Counted from the first letter of the stretch, positions 46,218 to 55,647 are shown. The stretch: DNA of 64,000 nt from Methylobacterium sp. Leaf108 (GCF_001423265.1 NZ_LMND01000008.1:9080-73079), one strand, 5' to 3'. A program made the numbers and translations. Notes: generated by a model not told the origin, from the sequence alone.

Positions 46218-47891
46218 TTAGAACAGCCCTTCGATCTGGCCGTTGGCGTCGAGGTGGATGCCCTCCGACGCCGGGACCTTGGGCAGGCCCGGCATCGTCA
46301 TGATCTCACCGCAGATCACCACGACGAAGCCGGCACCGGCCGAGAGCCGCACGTCGCGCACGGCGATGGTGTGGCCGGTGGGAGCCCCCATCAGCGCCGG
46401 ATCGGTGGAGAACGAGTACTGGGTCTTGGCCATGCACACCGGCAGGTTGCCGTAGCCCTCCTTCTCGAACTGGGCGAGCTTGGTGGCGGCCTTGGCGTCG
46501 ATGGAGATCCCTTGCGCCCCGTAGAGCTTGGTGGCGATGGTGCGGACCTTGTCGGCGAGCTTGGTCTCGACCTCGTAGGCGAAGGTCAGGGGCTTCTGCT
46601 CGCCCTCGGCCAGCTTGACCACCGCATGGGCCAGTTCCTCTGCACCGGCACCCCCGTCAGCCCAATGCTTGCAGGTGATCGCCTCGACCTGGAGCCTGTC
46701 GCGGCAGAGTTCCTTGAGCTTGGCGTGCTCGGCGTCGGTGTCGGCGAAGAAGTGGTTGACGCCCACCACCACCGGCAGGCCGAAGCCGCGCACGTTCTCG
46801 ACGTGGCGGGCGAGGTTCGCGAACCCCTTCTCCAGGGCCTCGAGGTTCTCGCCCGAAAGATCCTTCTTGCCGACGCCGCCGTGCATCTTGAGGGCGCGCA
46901 CGGTGGCGACGATCACCACCGCCGAGGGCTTGAGGCCCGCCTGGCGGCACTTGATGTCGATGAACTTCTCCGCGCCGAGATCGGCGCCGAAGCCGGCCTC
47001 CGTCACCACGTAGTCGCCGAGCTTGAGCCCGGCGCGGGTGGCGATCACCGAGTTGCAGCCGTGGGCGATGTTGGCGAAGGGGCCGCCGTGGATGAGCGCG
47101 GGGTTGCCCTCCAGGGTCTGGACGAGGTTGGGCTGGAGCGCGTCCTTGAGGAGCACGGTCATCGCGCCCGTGGCCTTGACGTCCTTCAGGGTCACCGGCT
47201 TGCGGTCGCGGGTCTCGGCGATGACGATGCGGCCGAGACGCGCCTCGAGGTCGTCGAGATCCTTGGCGAGGCAGAACACCGCCATGACCTCCGAGGCGAC
47301 GGTTATGTCGAACCCGTCCTCGCGCGGGAAGCCGTTGGCGACGCCGCCCAGGCTCGATGTGATCGCGCGCAGCGAGCGGTCGTTCATGTCGACCACCCGG
47401 CGCCAGGCGATGCGGCGGACGTCGATGTTGAGCTCGTTGGCCCAGTAGACGTGGTTGTCGATCAGCGCGGCCGCGAGGCTGTGGGCCGAGGTGATGGCGT
47501 GGAAGTCGCCGGTGAAGTGCAGGTTGATCTGCTCCATCGGCACCACCTGCGACTTGCCGCCGCCGGCCGCCCCGCCCTTCATGCCGAAGCAGGGGCCGAG
47601 CGAGGGCTCGCGCAGGCAGGCCACGGTCTTCTTGCCGATGCGGTTGAGGCCGTCGCTGAGGCCCACCGTGGTGGTGGTCTTGCCCTCGCCGGCCGGCGTC
47701 GGGCTGATGGCGGTGACCAGGACGAGCTTGCCCTCGGGCTTGCCTTCCAGCGACTTGATGAAGCCGTGGTCGATCTTGGCGATGCTGCGGCCGTAGTTGT
47801 GAAGGGCCTCGTCGGGGATGCCGATCCGGGCTGCCACTTCGGCGATGGGCTTGAGGGTCGCCGCGCGGGCGATCTCGATGTCTGAGGGCAT
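46218..47891 (-). CDS. fhs: Formate-tetrahydrofolate ligase
   Basis: The 557-residue enzyme joins formate to tetrahydrofolate using ATP, giving 10-formyl-tetrahydrofolate. In methylotrophs (where it is called FtfL) it carries formate into the serine cycle. Motifs are the P-loop [89 protein letters not shown] and [20 protein letters not shown]. The length matches the family (about 555-560). The gene ends at a strong hairpin. Upstream, about 290 bases without a gene must hold the promoter. It is not adjacent to other serine-cycle genes in this window. Confidence 0.98.
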   Translation of the reverse strand: MPSDIEIARAATLKPIAEVAARIGIPDEALHNYGRSIAKIDHGFIKSLEGKPEGKLVLVTAISPTPAGEGKTTTTVGLSDGLNRIGKKTVACLREPSLGPCFGMKGGAAGGGKSQVVPMEQINLHFTGDFHAITSAHSLAAALIDNHVYWANELNIDVRRIAWRRVVDMNDRSLRAITSSLGGVANGFPREDGFDITVASEVMAVFCLAKDLDDLEARLGRIVIAETRDRKPVTLKDVKATGAMTVLLKDALQPNLVQTLEGNPALIHGGPFANIAHGCNSVIATRAGLKLGDYVVTEAGFGADLGAEKFIDIKCRQAGLKPSAVVIVATVRALKMHGGVGKKDLSGENLEALEKGFANLARHVENVRGFGLPVVVGVNHFFADTDAEHAKLKELCRDRLQVEAITCKHWADGGAGAEELAHAVVKLAEGEQKPLTFAYEVETKLADKVRTIATKLYGAQGISIDAKAATKLAQFEKEGYGNLPVCMAKTQYSFSTDPALMGAPTGHTIAVRDVRLSAGAGFVVVICGEIMTMPGLPKVPASEGIHLDANGQIEGLF

Positions 47892-48128
47892 GCTTCTCTC
47901 CCGGGTTCCGTCCCCGCCGGCGTTGAGCCGTGCGGCCGTCTTGGCGATGGGTCCAGCCTAGACCGATGGCATCACAGGGTGCGACGGGGCAAGCGCTGAT
48001 CGGTTCGGATTTTTTTGAGGCGGCCCACAAAAAATCGTGCCGTCAGGCGATCGACCTTTGCCGACGGCGTCCGCTGCGAAGGGCCGAGGCCTCTCGCGAC
48101 ATGTGACCGCCCTTGCTAAAGCTACGGG

Positions 48129-48147
48129 TGATCCGCATTCTGCGGAT
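48129..48147. promoter_or_regulatory. Palindromic operator candidate for the toxin-antitoxin genes
   Basis: GATCCGCATTCTGCGGATC has two perfect 8-bp arms around ttc. It lies 37 bases before the antitoxin ATG and is followed by catatcc, a possible -10 element. Antitoxins commonly bind such palindromes to repress their own operon. The rest of the gap from 47892 has no gene. Confidence 0.5.
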
Positions 48148-48183
48148 CATATCCAAGGCGGAACAGACCCCCGCGGCTGGTGA

Positions 48184-48438
48184 ATGATGAACCTTTTCAC
48201 GTTCGTAGACATCGACGCAACCGACCTCGCCAAGAAGGCCGGCTTCTACCAGGACGAGGCCATCCGGTCTCCGGTCCGGATCAAGAAGAACGGCCGCCCG
48301 AAGACGGTCCTGATTTCCTATGAGGAGTTCATCCGCCTGCGCGACCGGGACCGGCAATCGTTCACGGTCGACGACATCCCCGACGACATCGCCGACGAAA
48401 TTCTGGCCGCTGACGTTCCGGACGAACTGAAAGACTGA
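48184..48438 (+). CDS. Phd/YefM-type antitoxin
   Basis: The 84-residue product has the Phd/YefM-like core SPVRIKKNGRPKTVLISYEE followed by FIRLRDRDRQSFTVDDIPDD. This is the familiar 'PV.I.KNGRP..VL.S..EF..L' pattern of antitoxins that bind DNA and neutralise a toxin through their tail. The ending DDIPDDIADEILAADVPDEL is acidic, as expected for a toxin-binding tail. It lies immediately before a broken PemK-like toxin gene. A palindromic operator candidate is 37 bases upstream. The ATG at 48187 is an equally possible start. Confidence 0.75.
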   Translation: MMNLFTFVDIDATDLAKKAGFYQDEAIRSPVRIKKNGRPKTVLISYEEFIRLRDRDRQSFTVDDIPDDIADEILAADVPDELKD

Positions 48439-48458
48439 CGACGACGGGATTTCGCCGG

Positions 48459-48888
48459 TTGATCCCGACACAGCCGCCCATTGCGGGCACGGTCGTTCGA
48501 TTTTCATTCCTGTAGTCGAACGAAGACGAGCAGGGTGAGGTGGGGGGGACGAAAGGACCGGCCCGCCGTCCTCGTTATCTCGAAGGACGCCGAGCGGGGA
48601 AGCTGCATCGTCGTTCCCATCACCCATCGCGAATCCGAGGGGCGGACGGTCGGCATCGAGGTTCCGGCCGCGGTGCGCATGACGCTCGGTCTGGACGATC
48701 GCCGGCAGTGGATCATCATTTCGGAAGGTAACCGGTTCGTGTGGCCGGGCCCCGATCTACGCCCGGTTCCAGACGCACAGCCGCCATCGGTGATCTACGG
48801 ACGGATTCCGAGGTCGCTCTTCGTCGATGTGCTGACGCAACTTCAGACCCTGATCCGTGCCAAGCGGACAACGGTCGTCGCTCGGTAG
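48459..48888 (+). pseudogene. PemK/MazF-like toxin, disrupted
   Basis: Reading from a TTG at 48459 gives LIPTQPPIAGTVVRFSFL, then an in-frame TAG (48513-48515). After it SNEDEQGEVGG continues in the same frame. At a run of seven G (48542-48548) the frame changes; with six G it would continue as GGRKDRPAVLVISKDAERGS, then CIVVPITHRESEGR to the end at 48888. The restored sequence has the PemK/MazF-like 'RP.V.V' and 'V.PITH' motifs. The gene thus has two separate lesions and should not make an active toxin. The antitoxin upstream is intact. Confidence 0.7.
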
Positions 48889-48918
48889 CGTCGGAGCCCC
48901 TGAGAGCCGGGTCGCTCT

Positions 48919-50271
48919 TCAAGCCACCGCCCGGATCACCCGGCCGACCTTGTCCACGATCTCCCCGATCTGGTCGGCGCTCACGATCAGCGGCGGGGTC
49001 AGGGCCAGGGTGTCGCCGGCGGCGCGCACGACGATGTCGAAGTCCTCGAAGCCGGCGACCATGGCCGCGTAGGCGCGGGCGCCCGGCGCGTCGGGCCGGG
49101 GCGCGAGGTCGATGGCGGCCGCCAGCCCGACGGTGCGGATGTCGAGGACGCCGGGATGGTCCTTGAGGGACATCACCGCCTCGCCGAAGGAAGGCTCCAG
49201 CCGCCTCGCCCGTCCGAACAGGTCCTCGTCGCGGTAGATGTCGAGGGTGGCGAGCGCCGCCGCGCAGGCCAGGGGATGGCCGGAATAGGTGTAGCCGTGG
49301 AACAGCTCGATGGTGCCGGGCGGGCCGGTCATCAGCGCGTCGTGGATGCGCGCGCTGGCGATGACGCCGCCCATCGGGACGGTGCCCGAGTTCACGCCCT
49401 TGGCGAAGGTGATCATGTCCGGTGTGACGCCGTAGCGTTCGGCGGCGAAGGCGGCTCCGAGGCGGCCGAAGCCGGTGATGACCTCGTCGAAGATCAGGAG
49501 GATGCCGTAGCGGTCGCAGATCGCCCGCAGGCGTTCGAGGTAGCCCTTGGGCGGCGGCAGCACGCCGGTGGAGCCGGCCATCGGCTCGACGATGACGGCG
49601 GCGACGGTGGAGGGGTCGTGGAGGGCGACGATCCGCTCGAGATCGTCGGCCAGATGCGCCCCCCATGCGGGCTCGCCGACGGTGAAGGCCTGGTGCTCGC
49701 GCGAATAGGTGTGGGGCAGGTGGTCGACGCCGGGCAGGCCGAGGCCGAAGGCGCGCCGGTTGGTGACGATGCCGCCCACCGAGATGCCGCCGAAGCCGAC
49801 GCCGTGGTAGCCGCGCTCGCGCCCGATCAGGCGGGTGCGCCGGCCCTCGCCCCTGGCGCCCCAATAGGCCAGCGCGATCTTGAGGGCGGTATCGACCGAT
49901 TCCGATCCGGAATTGCAGAAGAACACGTGGTCGAGGTCGCCCGGCGCCAGATGTGCCAGCCGCGAGGCCAGGGTGAAGGCGCCGTCGTGCCCGAACTGGA
50001 ACGGGGGCGCGTAGTCGAGGGTCGCCGCCTGGGCCTGGATCGCCGCCGTGATGGCGTCGCGGCCGTGGCCGGCGTTGCAGCACCACAGTCCGGCGATGCC
50101 GTCGAGGATCCGGCGCCCGTCGGCGCTGCGGTAGTGCATGTCCCTGGCGCCCACGATCATCCGCGGCGCCGCCTTGAAGGCGCGGTTGGCGGTGAAGGGC
50201 ATCCACCAGGCGTCGAGGTCGTTGGGCCCGACAGGGGCGGCGCGCACGTCAGGATTCATGGCGGGGTTCAT
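48919..50271 (-). CDS. Class III aminotransferase (omega-amino acid-pyruvate type)
   Basis: The 450-residue PLP enzyme belongs to the class III aminotransferases. Typical features are WMPFTANRAFKAAPRMIVGA at the N-terminus, NSGSESVDTALKIALAYWGA, RERGYHGVGFGGISVGGIVT and LLIFDEVITGFGRLGAAFA (the Asp binding the PLP ring). The catalytic Lys is in MITFAKGVNSGTVPMGGVIA, and FHGYTYSGHPLACAAALATL follows. The overall pattern fits beta-alanine/omega-amino acid-pyruvate transaminases; the exact amine donor cannot be read. It lies eight bases downstream of the HMA-domain gene on the same strand. Confidence 0.92.
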   Translation of the reverse strand: MNPAMNPDVRAAPVGPNDLDAWWMPFTANRAFKAAPRMIVGARDMHYRSADGRRILDGIAGLWCCNAGHGRDAITAAIQAQAATLDYAPPFQFGHDGAFTLASRLAHLAPGDLDHVFFCNSGSESVDTALKIALAYWGARGEGRRTRLIGRERGYHGVGFGGISVGGIVTNRRAFGLGLPGVDHLPHTYSREHQAFTVGEPAWGAHLADDLERIVALHDPSTVAAVIVEPMAGSTGVLPPPKGYLERLRAICDRYGILLIFDEVITGFGRLGAAFAAERYGVTPDMITFAKGVNSGTVPMGGVIASARIHDALMTGPPGTIELFHGYTYSGHPLACAAALATLDIYRDEDLFGRARRLEPSFGEAVMSLKDHPGVLDIRTVGLAAAIDLAPRPDAPGARAYAAMVAGFEDFDIVVRAAGDTLALTPPLIVSADQIGEIVDKVGRVIRAVA

Positions 50272-50279
50272 GTCGAAAA

Positions 50280-50501
50280 TCAGGGCTCCATCGGGGTGGC
50301 GGTGTAGCCGGCCAGGGTCAGCGCCTCGGCGATACCGTCGGCGCGGGCCAGGGTCGTCACCGCGACGCGGCCGTGGTCGCGGTCCACCGCGACGTCGGCC
50401 TGCGGGTCGAGCCGGCGGATCGCCCGGGTCACCGCGGCGGCGCAGCCGTCGCAGGTCATGCCCTCGACCCGCATGAGAAGGTCCGTCCGCATCGCGTCCA
50501 T
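50280..50501 (-). CDS. Heavy-metal-associated (HMA) domain protein, copper chaperone-like
   Basis: The product of about 73 residues is a single HMA domain: LLMRVEGMTCDGCAAAVTRA carries the metal-binding M-T-C-x-x-C motif, followed by the beta-alpha-beta fold (ADVAVDRDHGRVAVTTLARA, ALTLAGYTATPMEP). It is probably a cytosolic copper chaperone resembling CopZ. No copper ATPase is adjacent. The ATG at 50501 follows GGGAGGG; the longer frame upstream lacks homology. It is followed closely by the aminotransferase gene, an unusual pairing. Confidence 0.88.
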   Translation of the reverse strand: MDAMRTDLLMRVEGMTCDGCAAAVTRAIRRLDPQADVAVDRDHGRVAVTTLARADGIAEALTLAGYTATPMEP

Positions 50502-50760
50502 CGGCTGAGCCCTCCCGGCATGTCCTCGATTACCGCCCGCGTCCGCCGTCGCCGCGACGGACGACGCAGGGGTCCCGGACGCGGGTGCCGAGCCAGCTTT
50601 GCGCCACACTTTGCGCCACACCTAGCAAAAATCGACCCAGGACCGCCGACGATACCCTTGTGGGGGCGCCGGTCCGCCGACAAGACTGGCCGATCCGCGA
50701 TTCGCGGCCCGTTTCCATCGCGTCGTTTGCACGTCGTTCGCGTTCGAGGTTGAACAATCC

Positions 50761-52254
50761 ATGGCCAGGTTCGTCGGCCGGCGCGGTGGCCCCTGGGTCT
50801 GGATGCTGCTGGGGCTGCTCGTCCTGCCGCCGCTGGCGGTGTTCGTGCCGCTGGCCGGCGCCTTCGCCCTCGCGGCCGTCGCCGTGGCGATCGGCCTGAT
50901 CCTGCAGCGGCGCGCCGGCACCCTCGCCCAGCGCTGCGACAAGCTCTCGGGCGAGATCGACGTCCTGTCCAAGCGCCTCCTCGCCCTCGAGGCGGGCAGG
51001 ACGGGCGATGCGGCGAAGGCCGCCGAGGTCGCAAGAGCCGAGACGGCGAGGGCCCGGACGGGCCGGGCCGAGGGCACGGCGGACCTCTCGGCCAACGTGG
51101 AGGAGGTCACGGCGGAGATCGGCCTCCTCAGCGGTATCGTGCGCGAACTCGCCGCCATCGTCGCCGCCCAGGACAGCGACCTCGCCAAGCTGAAGGCAGA
51201 GCCCCGCCCCGTACCGGTGCCGACCGCGGTGACGTCCGCCAGGGCGCAGCCGGCGCCGGCCCCGTCCGTCTCCCAGGAGATCGTGGTACCGCCCCGCGGT
51301 CCGGCCGCCGCGACGGCGGCGCCGTCGCGCGCGCCCTGGGCGCCCCGTCCCCTCGACACCGTCGAAGCACGCGGCGGCGGCGAACCCGCGGACCCGCCCC
51401 CGCCGGACCGCTCGGGCGAGCAGCGCCAGCGCGAGACCGCCCTGATCGCGGCCTTCGAGGGCGACGGGCTCGAGGTCCACCTGCAGCCCCTGGTCAGCCT
51501 GCCCCAGCGCAAGGTCGTCTCCTACGAGGCGGTGGCGCGCCTGCGCGTCTCGGGCGAGGTGCTGGCGCCGGACCTGTTCCTGCCGGTGCTCGAACGCCAC
51601 GGCCGCACCACCGACCTCGACCGGCGGATGATCCAGAAGGTGGCCACCATCGGCCGCCATCTCGGCGGGCGCGGCAGCAACGCGGCGGTGGCCTATGCCC
51701 TGTCGCCGTTCTCATTGTACGAGCCGGGCTTCCTGCGCTCGCTGACCCGCCTCGTGAGCGACGGGCCGAGCCTCGCCGGGCGGCTCGTGGTGTCGCTGCC
51801 GCAGGAGAGCTGGCGCAACCTCGATGCCGAGCAGTCGGCCGCCCTCCTCGCCCTGCGTGGCCAGCTCGGCTTCACCCTCGACCGGCCGGTGGACATGCGC
51901 TTCGATCCCCTGGCCCTGGCCGACCGCGGCATCGGCCAGATCAAGATCCCCGCCGAGATGATCCTGCGTCCGGGTAGCCGCCAGGCGATGCCGGACATCG
52001 CCCTCGAAGACCTCGTCACCTCGCTCGGCCGGGCCGGCGTGCGCGTGGTGGCGGACGGCGTCGAGCGGGAGGCCGACGTGCCCGACCTCATCGACCTCGG
52101 CATTCCCCTGGCGCAGGGAGCCCTGTTCGCCCCGGCCCGGGCGGTGCGGGCCGAGGTGCTGGCAACGGCCGCCGCGCCGCAGCCGCCCGCGCCAGACGGC
52201 GAGCCGGCGCCGCAGCGGCGCCCGTTCCGGGACTTCCTGCGCCGGGCCGGCTGA
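50761..52254 (+). CDS. Membrane-anchored degenerate EAL-domain protein
   Basis: The 497-residue protein has two N-terminal hydrophobic helices (about residues 12-48), a coiled coil (about 52-145) and a Pro/Ala-rich linker. The C-terminal EAL-like domain starts at about residue 215. The EAL fold is recognisable (LEVHLQPLVSLPQRKVVSYE), but the catalytic set is eroded. EAL reads EAV (YEAVARLRV), the metal Asn is replaced (AYALSPFSLYE), ITE is SLPQE, the DDFG pair reads RFDP, and EGVE is DGVERE. It should not hydrolyse cyclic-di-GMP; a binding or protein-partner role is more likely. It precedes a HAD hydrolase and the cheZ-cheY pair. Confidence 0.85.
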   Translation: MARFVGRRGGPWVWMLLGLLVLPPLAVFVPLAGAFALAAVAVAIGLILQRRAGTLAQRCDKLSGEIDVLSKRLLALEAGRTGDAAKAAEVARAETARARTGRAEGTADLSANVEEVTAEIGLLSGIVRELAAIVAAQDSDLAKLKAEPRPVPVPTAVTSARAQPAPAPSVSQEIVVPPRGPAAATAAPSRAPWAPRPLDTVEARGGGEPADPPPPDRSGEQRQRETALIAAFEGDGLEVHLQPLVSLPQRKVVSYEAVARLRVSGEVLAPDLFLPVLERHGRTTDLDRRMIQKVATIGRHLGGRGSNAAVAYALSPFSLYEPGFLRSLTRLVSDGPSLAGRLVVSLPQESWRNLDAEQSAALLALRGQLGFTLDRPVDMRFDPLALADRGIGQIKIPAEMILRPGSRQAMPDIALEDLVTSLGRAGVRVVADGVEREADVPDLIDLGIPLAQGALFAPARAVRAEVLATAAAPQPPAPDGEPAPQRRPFRDFLRRAG

Positions 52255-52372
52255 ACCGGGCGACGTTGATTTCGCCGGACCGGCGGCTTAACCGCTGCGG
52301 GGCGCGGGGCGTCCGGTCGGTTCGACCCGCCCGAACGGATCCGTGCCCCGATCCGTTCGATGGCCTCATCCC

Positions 52373-53272
52373 ATGTCCCAGACCGTCCCGCCGCCTATCC
52401 CGATCCTGGCGGGCATCGCCGGCATCGCCGAGGGCGTCGACCTCATCCTGTGCGACGTCTGGGGCGTGCTGCACGACGGCACCAAGGCGCACCGCGGGGC
52501 CGGCGAGGCCCTGATCCGGTTCCGCGCGCTGCCCGCCGCCGGCCGGCCGCGCCGGGTGGTGCTGGTCTCGAACGCGCCGCGACCCTGGCCCGGCGTCCAG
52601 GCGATCCTCGACGGCTACGGCGTGCCGCGCGAGGCCTACGACGCCATCCTGACCTCGGGCGACCTCACCTGCAGCCTGCTGGCGCGCACGCCCGGCATCC
52701 GCATCCACCACCTCGGACCCGAGCGGGACCTGACGATCTTCTCCGGGCTCGACCTGTCGCTGGTGGGGCCGCAGGAGGCCGAGGCGGTGGTCTGCACCGG
52801 CCTGTTCGACGATGCCACCGAGACGGCGGAGGATTATCGCGCGGTGCTGGCGGCCCTGCGGGCGCGGGACGTGCCGATGATCTGCGCCAACCCCGACCTC
52901 GTGGTCGAGCGCGACAAGGTGCTGATCCCCTGTGCCGGGCTCATCGCCGCCGCCTATGCCGAGATCGGGGGCGCGGTCACCTATGCCGGCAAGCCGTATC
53001 GGCCGGTCTACGAGGAGGCGCTTGCCAAAGCCGCCGCCCTCGACGGCCTGCCGCCGCCGGACCTGGGCCGGGTGCTGGCCGTGGGCGACGCGCTGCGCAC
53101 GGACATCGACGGCGCGGCGCGGTTCGGCATCCCGAACCTGCTGGTGGCGCGCGGCATCCACGCCGAGGAACTGAGGGTCACCGCCGAGCACCACACCCTC
53201 GGCGACATCGCCGGCTGGCTGGCCGCCCAGAGCGTGCGGCCGGACGCGGTCATCGACAAATTGGTCTGGTAG
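52373..53272 (+). CDS. HAD-superfamily (class IIA) hydrolase
   Basis: The product of about 299 residues is a HAD phosphatase-like protein of the TIGR01459/NagD-like type. Motif I is ILCDVWGVLHDGTKAHRGAG, whose D-x-W replaces the usual D-x-D, a hallmark of this subfamily. Motif II is RRVVLVSNAPRPW. The GKPYRPVYEEALAKA region gives motif III, and VLAVGDALRTDIDGAARFGI gives motif IV. The substrate is unknown. The ATG at 52373 is the family start (MSQTVPPPIPILAG). The gene lies between the degenerate EAL protein (118 bases upstream) and convergent cheZ. Confidence 0.88.
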   Translation: MSQTVPPPIPILAGIAGIAEGVDLILCDVWGVLHDGTKAHRGAGEALIRFRALPAAGRPRRVVLVSNAPRPWPGVQAILDGYGVPREAYDAILTSGDLTCSLLARTPGIRIHHLGPERDLTIFSGLDLSLVGPQEAEAVVCTGLFDDATETAEDYRAVLAALRARDVPMICANPDLVVERDKVLIPCAGLIAAAYAEIGGAVTYAGKPYRPVYEEALAKAAALDGLPPPDLGRVLAVGDALRTDIDGAARFGIPNLLVARGIHAEELRVTAEHHTLGDIAGWLAAQSVRPDAVIDKLVW

Positions 53273-53302
53273 GCTCGCTGGTCTCGCAGGCTTGGCCGCC
53301 GC

Positions 53303-53896
53303 TCAATCGAACAGGGCGTCGATGGCGTCCTGCGGGGTCGCTGGCCCCTTGAGCTGCGGGCCGTTGAGGATGAGGAGTTCGTCGCGCATGCGGCGCTCCA
53401 TCTCGGCCGGGTCGATGCCGGCCTCGTCGCGGGCCTTGACCGCGGTGGCGAAGCGCGACAGCCTCGTCTCGAGCTGACGCAGGGCGTCCACGACCTTGCG
53501 GATGCGCTGGCCGGTGATGTCCTGGAAGGTGCAGGCCTCGAAGATGTCGTTCATCCGCGCCTCGACGCTGGCGCGGTAGTTCCCGTCGTCGGGCAGCGAC
53601 AGGATCTCCTCCGCCGCCGTCATGATGGAGTTGGTGGCGCCGGCGGTCGCCTGGACCACGCTGTCCAGCTCCTCGTGGGCCATCGGCAGACGGTCGCGGG
53701 TGAGTTCGTTCGCCCGCAGGGCGGCGATCTCGTTGCGGACGTGGGTGATGTAGTCCGCGATATCGACGAGCTCGCGGATCAGCGACGGCTTCGCCGAGGT
53801 CGCCGCAGGCTTCGTCGTTGCGGCACCCACGGCTTTGGGCATGGCGGGAGCCGCCATCCTCGCGTTGATTGCCCCCCCCATCGGCCCCGCTCCCAT
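53303..53896 (-). CDS. cheZ: Protein phosphatase CheZ-like
   Basis: The 197-residue protein is a long helical hairpin with the CheZ signature EACTFQDITGQRIRKVVDAL, containing the catalytic Asp and Gln of the CheY-P phosphatase. The start of the helix is VDIADYITHVRNEIAALRAN, and ELDSVVQATAGATNSIMTAA precedes the signature. The C-terminal segment (QDAIDALFD) resembles the CheY-binding tail. It follows cheY by 50 bases on the same strand, so the two form an operon: CheZ would dephosphorylate CheY-P to end the motor signal. Several Met codons at the N-terminus leave the exact start open. Confidence 0.85.
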   Translation of the reverse strand: MGAGPMGGAINARMAAPAMPKAVGAATTKPAATSAKPSLIRELVDIADYITHVRNEIAALRANELTRDRLPMAHEELDSVVQATAGATNSIMTAAEEILSLPDDGNYRASVEARMNDIFEACTFQDITGQRIRKVVDALRQLETRLSRFATAVKARDEAGIDPAEMERRMRDELLILNGPQLKGPATPQDAIDALFD

Positions 53897-53945
53897 TCCG
53901 TCGTGTGTCGTCCGGTCTTAACGCGTCACCGATCCTCGACGAGGA

Positions 53946-54329
53946 TCAGGCGCCGCAGACGGCTTCGATCTTGGTCTTGAGCGTGGCCGCGTTGAACGGC
54001 TTGACGATGTAGTTGTTCACGCCGGCCTTCTTGGCGGCGATGACGTTCTCGGTCTTCGACTCGGCGGTGACCATGATGAACGGGGTGGTGCGCAGGTTCT
54101 CGTCGGCGCGAACGTGGCGCAGCAGCTCGTAGCCGGTCATGGGCTCCATGTTCCAGTCGGAGATCACGAGGCCGTACTTGCGGTTCTTGAGGCGGGCCAG
54201 GGCCGCGGTGCCGTCGGACGCATCGTCGACCTCTTCGAAGCCGAGCTGCTTGAGGAGGTTGCGGATGATGCGGACCATCGTCTGATAGTCGTCCACCACG
54301 AGGATCGGCATGCCGAGATCGAGGGCCAT
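53946..54329 (-). CDS. cheY: Chemotaxis response regulator CheY
   Basis: The 127-residue single receiver domain has the acidic pair in LVVDDYQTMVR, phospho-acceptor Asp in YGLVISDWNMEPMTGYELLR (about residue 57), switch Thr in FIMVTAESKTENV and Lys in NNYIVKPFNAATLKTKIEA. It matches CheY proteins that bind the flagellar switch. Its operon partner downstream is cheZ. About 120 bases upstream, GTTAACCGG (near 54450) resembles only a CtrA half-site. The rest of the gap to ribF has no gene. Confidence 0.93.
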   Translation of the reverse strand: MALDLGMPILVVDDYQTMVRIIRNLLKQLGFEEVDDASDGTAALARLKNRKYGLVISDWNMEPMTGYELLRHVRADENLRTTPFIMVTAESKTENVIAAKKAGVNNYIVKPFNAATLKTKIEAVCGA

Positions 54330-54619
54330 GGTCTGCTCTGCTCCGTCAGTGCGAGGGCCGGTGCGGCGTGCGCCCCGTCACGAGTTTCGGGGAAGCACCG
54401 CAACGGCGCCTCTTGTGACCGACAATACCGAGGACGGAATTGCGAACCGGTTAACTGCTCCGGGCGCGGGCGCGCCAAAACAGGGCGGTGGCCGCTCCGG
54501 GCGCACCCATGGCCGATGCGGCGAACGCGCCGCCGCCGCGAGGGCGTCCCGCGCTTGACCCCCATGGGGGTTTTCGACAGGTTCCGCGCCAACCGCCCCC
54601 CTTACCCCTTCCGGACCCG

Positions 54620-55630
54620 ATGTTGCCTGGCGACGAGACGGCCACGCCCTCCCCCGGCGCACCGATGCGGCGCGCGCCCTTCCTCGTGGTGCGCGAGGAC
54701 GAGCCGGTGCCGGCCGGCCTCGGCGGGGCGGTGGCGGCGATCGGCAATTTCGACGGCGTCCATCGCGGGCACCGGGCCCTCGTCGCGGCGGTGCGCGAGA
54801 CCGCGGCGGTGGACGGGCGCCCGGCCGTCGTCCTCACCTTCGAGCCGCATCCGCGGGTGTACTTCAATCCCGGCGAGACGCTGTTCCACCTCAGCGACCG
54901 CCGGGCGAAGGAGCGGATCTTCGACCGGCTCGGGCTCGACGGCCTGATCGTGCGCCGGTTCGACGCCGCCCTGGCCGGAACCGGGGCGGCGGCCTTCGTC
55001 GAGGGCCTGCTGATGCGCGACCTCGGCCTCTCGGGCGTGGTGATCGGGCACGATTTCCATTTCGGCCGTGGCCGTGAGGGCACACCGGCGATTCTCGCCG
55101 CCCTCTGCGCCGCCGCCGGCCTCGGCTGCCGGATCATCGAGGCGGTGGCGATGCCCGAGGATCCCGTGCCGGTCTCCTCCAGCGCGATCCGGACGGCCCT
55201 GGCCTCCGGCGACGTCGCCCGGGCCAACGCGCTGCTCGGCTATCGCTGGTTCGTCACCGCCGAGGTCCGCCACGGCGACAAGCGCGGGCGCACCCTCGGC
55301 TATCCCACCGCCAACATGGCGCTGGGCCCCTGCGGGCTCGCCCACGGCATCTACGCGGTCCGGGCCAAGCTCCGGGACGGGCGGGTGTGCGACGGGGTCG
55401 CGAGCTATGGCCGCCGCCCGACCTTCGACGACGGCGCACCCCTGCTCGAGGTCAACCTGTTCGACTTCTCCGGCGACCTCTACGGCCAGGAGATGACGGT
55501 GGAGTTCGTGGCCTACCTGCGCGGCGAGGAGCGGTTTTCGAGCGCCGAGGCCCTGATCGCCCGCATGGATCGCGACGCGGCCGAGGCACGGTCTCGCCTC
55601 ACGGCGGACAGGCTGCCCTCGATGCTGTGA
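54620..55630 (+). CDS. ribF: Bifunctional riboflavin kinase/FAD synthetase
   Basis: The enzyme of about 336 residues phosphorylates riboflavin to FMN and adenylates FMN to FAD. The N-terminal FAD synthetase domain shows AAIGNFDGVHRGHRALV (with the nucleotidyltransferase G-x-H-x-G/H pattern), VVLTFEPHPRVYF, GVVIGHDFHFGRGREG and VPVSSSAIRTALASGDVARA. The C-terminal kinase domain shows GRTLGYPTANMALGP and VASYGRRPTFDDGAPLLEVN with the end of the barrel. The ATG at 54620 gives the longer form; a start at 54665 (MRRAPFLVV) is also possible. A copy of the 96-bp repeat follows the stop by about 20 bases. Confidence 0.95.
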   Translation: MLPGDETATPSPGAPMRRAPFLVVREDEPVPAGLGGAVAAIGNFDGVHRGHRALVAAVRETAAVDGRPAVVLTFEPHPRVYFNPGETLFHLSDRRAKERIFDRLGLDGLIVRRFDAALAGTGAAAFVEGLLMRDLGLSGVVIGHDFHFGRGREGTPAILAALCAAAGLGCRIIEAVAMPEDPVPVSSSAIRTALASGDVARANALLGYRWFVTAEVRHGDKRGRTLGYPTANMALGPCGLAHGIYAVRAKLRDGRVCDGVASYGRRPTFDDGAPLLEVNLFDFSGDLYGQEMTVEFVAYLRGEERFSSAEALIARMDRDAAEARSRLTADRLPSML

Positions 55631-55647
55631 CGCGGTGCGTCACAGGT

